Of a stretch of DNA of 64,000 nucleotides, positions 57,983-64,000 are shown one piece after another. The notes beneath the pieces are model-generated. The model searched no databases. It saw only the letters and a list, made by a program, of their open reading frames with translations, and was not told the origin of the DNA. The stretch is from Sweltsa coloradensis. Its lineage: Eukaryota > Arthropoda > Insecta > Plecoptera > Chloroperlidae. Both the position numbers and the translations under genes were made by a program. The stretch's first letter is position 1, and each line of letters starts with the position of its first letter. The stretch spans positions 62,001 to 126,000 of the forward strand of contig JAMZAV010000354.1 in assembly GCA_024449915.1 (NCBI GenBank), given 5' to 3'.

Positions 57983-59207
57983 TAGGGATGCACATAATAA
58001 TCAATATTTTATATTGACTAGGAAGCTTTGCAAACACTTTTTTTAGTCGCGTTGATGGATGAGCTTTTTAATTATAAAATGTTAATATTAATTTAAAATA
58101 ATAAAAACATATTAACACGGCCCATACAAAGCAATCATTAGGTCTGTTGGATCTTTGATTGTTTGTAACAAGGCTGTGAGTAAGGTTTAAAATCTCCTGT
58201 GAAGTTTTCATACAAGGCTGTGAGAAAGATCTAAAATCTATATTTTCGTGCTATTTGGGCGGATTCTGACCAAACGGGTGGGGCTACAACATTCATATTT
58301 CACATGGACATTAAGGTAAGGGTGATGTATTGACTTTTGAAAGAAAAAGTTGAAAAAGTTAGCCAGAATCTATAGAAATAAAGGTTTTAATATTTAACAC
58401 CTCAAAAAAACTCAAATTAAAACCTTTATTTCTATAGATTCTGGCTAACTTTTTCAAATTTTTCTTTCAAACGTCAATACATCTCCATTACCTTAGTATG
58501 CATGTGAAAGATAAACGTTGTAGCCCCACTCGTTTGGTCAGAATCGGCCCAAATGTCACGAAAATATCGCACTAAAAATCGAAAAAAATCGTAAAAGTAC
58601 GATATTCATGAGAAATATTTCTTCGATTGTACCCAAAAACGTAGCAAGTCTAAGTTCAGAGATTTCGAAGGTCCCCTCAAATTTTCAACAAGATCGCATA
58701 TGCCGTTTGCCCGGTGGAGAGCGAACAAACAGACGGAAAAAAAAAAAAAAAAACACCCGAGCTAAATTTTTTTGGGGGTTGGTGAAATTGAAGTCTTTGC
58801 TTCGCTCATCCAATAATCAATAGGATATAATTTCGATAATTGATAACCAAAATTCATTATCAATTATCGAAATATCAAATAATTGGTCAATAGTGGCAAG
58901 AACCAAACTCTAAAGATGGAGATTATCTCATGTTGTGCCATGCACTGACTGTGCTGATGATGTCACACTCAAGATTTATGTTTGGAAATGAGCATCAGTT
59001 GATAATGGAAGCCAAACACATGACATCAAAGACAGTGAGGCAGCAAACGGAACGTGATTGTATTGTTTTGACTTACACTTGCCACACTTGGGCTTCCACT
59101 TATAGGTCAGAACAGGCTGTTGGTGATATCCATATTATGGAATCGATAATGACATTATTACCATTTTGATAAATCGATAATGAAAAAAGTATTGATGTGC
59201 ATCCCTA
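57983..59207. mobile_element. hAT-like element with TAGGGATGCACAT ends and a nested insertion
   Basis: The left end TAGGGATGCACAT is matched by ATGTGCATCCCTA at 59195-59207. The flanks are GTTATAAA (57975-57982) and GTTATAAT (59208-59215), an 8-bp duplication with one mismatch. A copy of the 740-780 bp family is nested at 58018-58814. The open frame at 58930-59169 has no transposase signature that I can see. Confidence 0.82.
58018..58814 (+). mobile_element. 740-780 bp family, copy 5, with one module inverted
   Basis: Starts CTAGGAAGC, then GTCGCGTTGATGGATGAGC, and ends GCTTCGCTCATCCAAT. Unlike other copies, its first module (about 58250-58395) is in the opposite orientation to the second (about 58408-58575), so the two form an inverted repeat around 58400. 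Confidence 0.82.
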
Positions 59208-59215
59208 GTTATAAT

Positions 59216-62007
59216 GTCGAAGCATTATAGGAAAAGGAGTTTTAAACTTCAGTTGCCATATTCTTGGGAAGCCATTGCATTCTTTGAGCATGGCAGCCGG
59301 CAAGTTAATCCACTTTTCTCCCATAATGCCTTGCACTTGCAATTTACGTAGCACTAGCAATTCTGAATATCATCTAATATTATGTCATCCTCTGCATGTA
59401 CACAACCAAAGCAATTTTATACAACATTATCACAAAACCACCACCATTAATAAAGCAACTGAAAAAGCAATCCAATAGATGTAGTCTCAATTTTCAACTC
59501 AATCAATATCTCCCCTCTCCACTTACCGATGAAGGTCGCATGGTCTAAACACGTTCTGAAATCTGAATATAATTTTAAGTCGTCGTACCATATGGAGCGA
59601 GACAACGTTACTATTACAACTCCATGATGGTGCTAGTATGTGTTGTCTATCGTGACTCGACTAATTTCCTACAAGTACTTGTAGTTGATGGAAACCTAAC
59701 TTAGATTTATTTCAGACTCACATGATCTAGCTAGCCTTTTGACAAGTCACTATTTTCAACAAATACTTCTAATTAAGTTGTTGCAACAGAAAGTGGTTTA
59801 GCAAAGAATGAATCATGGTTCAAGGCCAAACATCAGGGCTGAATTTCAAATACCAATAGCAGCTGGTCCTACAAAATGGTTATCTATGACAATTGACAAC
59901 ATAAGCAAGGTTTTGGAACCACTTATCAACTATCAGGCAAGTCAATAAGGCACTAAGTTGTCAAAGTGGAAGTAGAACAACATTTATGTTTAATTTACCA
60001 TAATACACAAATAAAATACTACGTATTTGTATTTAATAATTATTAACTTGGAATTTAGGCTAGATTCTATAGGCCCATCTTATATTTTGGCAGATATAGG
60101 CGAGTGGGTGAAGTAAGAAGACAACAAAAATCATGCATCAACCAATTGCCACATTAAATTAACCAGTCACCAAATTAAGTATATAACTTTGAATTAATGT
60201 TGACTTCCAATCCTTAATTATAAATAAAATACGTACATCCTATGAGTCTATGACACACAGAAAACACCCCATGCCAAACACGTGGAAGACAATTTAACTT
60301 TTGGCTTCAGATGTGTCCGCCAGGGAAATCGGTAAGAAGCAAATGAAGGAAACATGGTACGAAATACCGTAATAGGAATAGATTCGCTACGAATACACTC
60401 ATTTAACATAGCAGGTGGTGGCAAAAACTACTCTAGCTGCTAGCATTTAAGGCTGCTACTGTTCCAAAGTAGATAAAGAAGTCCCGAGAAACTTCTTTGT
60501 CGACTTTGTTGAAAAACAAGAAACTAGCAAATCAAAGTTCACCATCTAGACCTCTGCTGGCTCACGATAACTCTAGAATAAAAGTGGCAGCAGTGGCGCA
60601 GCAAGAGTTGGTCTGCCATTACCTCGGAACCGTTAAGTATTATTTTCACCCATATCTCTCTAGGTTCCTACTACGGTATATTAGAATGTACAGAGGCAAA
60701 GTAAATAAATACAATAGTAGTATGTCTATTTTTCACCAACTTTTATTTATTACAAGTTGTACGATGATTGATAATCAAGAGATTCGAAATTTTACATTCG
60801 CCATGATTGAATAGTTGCCATACTGGAGTTACGATACTTACTTAGATAATATACAAACAACACAAAGGCAAATAATATTATACTATAGGAGCTAGTTCAA
60901 TACAATACTTACACATATGAAAATACTTCCTTCCAGAAATTGTTCTAGTTCTATTTAATGTGAACTGTTGTAGTTTTAGAGATAAAACACAATTTAAATA
61001 AAAATACGGTCAAACCTTAATAATTTATGCCAGTAGGAAAAACTAAACAATAACAAATATGTACTAAATAGGATATATAAAAGTGTGTCACCATCAATGC
61101 CACCTCAAGACATCAAAGTTCAAAAGTATACTGTAGTAGCTGTACTACTGTACCAGTATTTTGTAGCAATTAATTAAACTTTCAGTTTTCCCATACAATG
61201 ATAATAAATGAGTAATGACTATAACAAACTTTTGTCCTAGTACTCAGCAGCGCACACACACACACATCACGCATGAAAAATGTACAACCTATCTTAATGG
61301 TGAAACGTTGTAAAACAATAGTAGTAGTAGTATGCAGTACACGTAATATAATACAGTACAGTACATGGGTCAGTGTGAATTCTCAACTTGTCCAGTTGGT
61401 AATGGAAATTGTTGCATGCATTCACTTTTAGTCTTAAATATATCACCAAAACAATTCCCCTTTTCCATCAACTTGTTACTGGCAGCTTAAAAAACAAAAA
61501 AACGAACAAACAAGGGTTGTATATTACACATTTAAATAAAGAACTAGATAGTGTTTCGAATGTAATCAGACAAATGCCCTAAATTTGTGCCTTAATAGGC
61601 ATTGTTGAATTCTTGTAACTGATAGTAGTATGTAGTTTTAGTTACAACATATTAAATACGTATTCTTTCTATTCAAACATTGGCTAAAGTACAACAAAAT
61701 TAGTACTTTCATACGCGGTTCTCAAATCTACTTAGGTCGAACTAAATTTTACTGTACAACAAAATATTAATGGGCATATTTGCAGCCGAAAATGTGATGG
61801 TGTGTAAAATCTTATCAATAAGTTCAAGGTCTCCAGAAGATGCACAAAAGAATGTGTTAACATGCATTTAGTTTCGAAACATAAATGAACTCAAATATAT
61901 TACTGCTTAAAACTTTTTCGAGAACATAATGTTTAAATTTAAACTATTCGTTAATACTTACAACTACTGTTAGTCTTTGACCAAATGAAGAGTCGCTCAC
62001 ATCTAAA
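59216..62007. other. No recognisable gene
   Basis: AT-rich DNA with a short CA tract near 61255. Short open frames (for example 60497-60814) show no homology. Confidence 0.5.
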
Positions 62008-62530
62008 CTACTTTACACAATATACGGTTTTGTAATACATTACAAAATAAGAAATGTTTACTGCCTCCAGTCCAACTGCCAAGAGATTTGACACAAATGT
62101 GGAATAAGATGCTAAAGAAACCACTCTCATAGTCACAACGTCCCAGTTCTCGTTTAATCTATGAAGTGATTTTTCAGGTACTTCATCATTCCAAATGTGC
62201 GGAAACGTTTCACACCTTAAACACAAAAAATAACACCAATTAAAAATTGGATCTTCAAAATTGACCATAAATATTATTAAACAAATTTGTTGAGTTCCCA
62301 CTCAGGACATACTGTATTTGCTTGATTTCTAGCCTCCGATAAAAGATCATTAAGAACTAAAGTTAAGGACGTATGATTATCATTTATTGCAGAAATGATG
62401 CAAAGAAGGTAGACTTGCAATCGGGTAAATACGGTACAGTGGGGAACTTTATTATGTACTTGCTTCAAACCAACCAGTACTACGTCCAAACTGATACCAA
62501 TGACACGCAAATAATCTCCAGCCAGCAATC
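62008..62530 (-). other. Pair of overlapping open frames, possible unknown gene fragment
   Basis: Two minus-strand frames (62528-62277 and 62301-62008) have ordinary amino acid composition (for example LVLNDLLSEARNQAN and RVVSLASYSTFVSNLLAVGL). A donor ACA|GTATGT near 62312 and an acceptor TTTAAG|GTGTGA near 62219 exist, but the phases do not match. A plus-strand frame also covers 62373-62564. The product was not recognised and the coding status is uncertain. Confidence 0.2.
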
Positions 62531-62967
62531 AAAATATGCAATAAAGACCACTGGTTGGCTTTGAATAACCCGCAAACAACGGCAGCTAAGAACAAACTCA
62601 CTTTAGGCCTGTAAAATCAATTTTTTATTATGTGCGTTCGTTGATGGGGCAACACAGTTTAGAATTTAGATACAAAATAAAATATGTAGATGAATGAAGT
62701 AGGTAAAGGTGTCTACTGTCTAACAGCATACCTGAAAATAATTTGTAGGTGGGTTTGTGAGAGTAGTAGGCCCTACACATTTTCTATGAATACAAACAAA
62801 TTGTCAAAACATTTCGGCCTACATGTCTTAGAGAGCCTACATAACTAGTGTGGCATCGGAGTTCTTTTCCACTAACTAGGCCAATAGGACTATTACGTAT
62901 ATTCATGAAGATTGAAAATATGTGGTTTAAGCTAAATACTAAATAGTGGACAATCCATACATAATCT

Positions 62968-62980
62968 CCCCCCCCCCCCC
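62968..62980 (+). repeat. Poly-C run
   Basis: A run of about 13 C following AATCT and followed by ATAGATG. Confidence 0.8.
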
Positions 62981-63079
62981 CATAGATGTGCGACTATCTA
63001 CAGGCAAAATGAAGAACTGTTTCTAGAGGCCATTTGGGATTTTTGCAACTAGGCTGTACTTTAAGAATTTGGATCCGGC

Positions 63080-63142
63080 GCCCGAGTCTGGCTCGGGCGG
63101 CCGCCATTGCGCGAGGGACCTACGCCCGAGCCAGACTCGGGC
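63080..63142. repeat. Perfect GC-rich inverted repeat, 19-bp arms
   Basis: GCCCGAGTCTGGCTCGGGC at 63080-63098 and its exact reverse complement at 63124-63142 flank a 25-bp spacer with GGCCGCCATTGCGCG, a YY1/Pho-like GCCGCCAT word. Each arm is also a small hairpin by itself (CCCGAG/CTCGGG). Confidence 0.9.
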
Positions 63143-63699
63143 TGCGTTTCATCTCTGCCGAATCAACAATAAATAAGCTGTGGCCGCAATCTAAGGCAGC
63201 AGAACAGCTGTTGTATCGACTTTCAGAAGTGTTCAGATGGGTTGGTGCTGAGATCTGCCGGGATTTTTGTGAACTAAATGAAAGGACAAGGCGAAATAAA
63301 GATGTCACTTGTTTGTTTACGCTTTCGTGTCTTGATTTCGATGTTTATTTCGTAAATAACTGTTATTATAATGAATGATAGTGATATTTTAGATGAGTTA
63401 GGTTATTATGTGACAGTCTATGATGACAGTGGCTGGGAAGTGAGGTGGAGGTTTGCAGTAGCCTATTATCATAGAGATGTGGATATTGCCTAACATACAT
63501 AATTAACAGCTCGTCGCTAGACGTCGACTCAACTTCATACTCTATAATAATGTCGTCTTCTGTGAGTTCGTCCATGATTAATAATTTGACACTGACACAA
63601 ACAACAATAGTTGTAAGATCATGTTGTTTTTAGGACTATACACTGCTCAAAATAAGACAAAGATTACGATATTTCAAAGGTTAATCAACCTCCTGTATC

Positions 63700-64000
63700 A
63701 GGTTTTTAATGACAGTTGAAACAAGACAACAGAATGGGCAGAATGGCGATGGGAAGTTGCCTTTCACCATTGATGGCGGATATATTCATGGACCATCTTG
63801 AAACAGAAGTGCTGAAGGTTAGTTCCATCAAGATTGATCTTTGGACGAGATATGTAGACGACATCATCTGTATTCATCAAGGGCACAGACGGAATTTCAA
63901 GCTTTACACAAGGATTTAAATGGATTTCATCAGAACATTCAATTCACAATTGAAGAGGAAAAAGACGCGAGCCTTCCTTTCTTAGACCTACTTATCTCTA
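63700..64000 (+). mobile_element. Penelope-like reverse transcriptase fragment, frameshifted, runs off the edge
   Basis: The frame from 63716 carries AMGSCLSPLMADIFM, the MGS-x-LSP motif of Penelope-like retroelements, and the catalytic YVDD (WTRYVDDII). It is open back only to a stop at 63710. At about 63895 the reading moves to another frame, which continues as a family-typical segment ending FLDLLIS at the window edge. The copy is therefore damaged and probably dead. Upstream motifs are missing within the window. Confidence 0.85.

Noticed and set aside
63366..63575. 69-codon minus-strand frame starting MDELTEDDIIIEYEVE
   Set aside because: The acidic start looks protein-like and a GTATGT donor follows, but no downstream exon or homology was found, so it was not listed as a gene.

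Overview
The window is eukaryotic nuclear DNA, most likely from an insect with a large, repeat-rich genome; a non-dipteran is a guess. It is AT-rich, genes are split into short exons by GT-AG introns of several kilobases, and much of the rest is tRNA-derived SINEs, small non-autonomous DNA elements and one long satellite array. Nothing prokaryotic is present.

Two protein-coding genes are recognisable. On the minus strand at the left edge lie three consecutive exons (7212-6904, 4072-3880, 1867-1658) of the zinc-finger transcription factor gene glass (gl). Their splice phases agree and several N-terminal blocks characteristic of Glass are visible. The zinc-finger exons lie beyond position 1 and the first exon was not found. 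On the plus strand, twelve exons between 44278 and 57292 encode a nearly complete orthologue of CFAP206 (C6orf165), an axonemal radial-spoke protein. All CFAP206 junction phases agree except exon 3/4, where one base is missing around 46789-46793. A textbook RFX X-box (44107-44120) lies about 160 bp upstream of its ATG, as expected for a cilium/flagellum gene.

The roughly 37 kb between the two genes has no convincing gene. It holds a satellite of about 37 units of 192 bp (18691-25796), at least five SINE-like families, four copies of a 740-780 bp element with two internal tandem modules or fragments of it nearby, foldback elements, a microsatellite and several poly-C/G runs. A GC-rich, promoter-like patch near 9.7 kb carries a second perfect X-box with no obvious target gene.

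The introns of CFAP206 are also full of mobile DNA: a 27-bp minisatellite filling intron 2, two hAT-like MITEs with intact 8-bp target duplications (one with a SINE palindrome nested in it), and a foldback element. Downstream of CFAP206 is a third hAT-like element containing a nested copy of the 740-780 bp family. The right edge holds a frameshifted Penelope-like reverse transcriptase fragment. No new enzymatic system was found. The most interesting items are the X-box pair, the CFAP206 frame break, the satellite structure and the nested transposon architecture.
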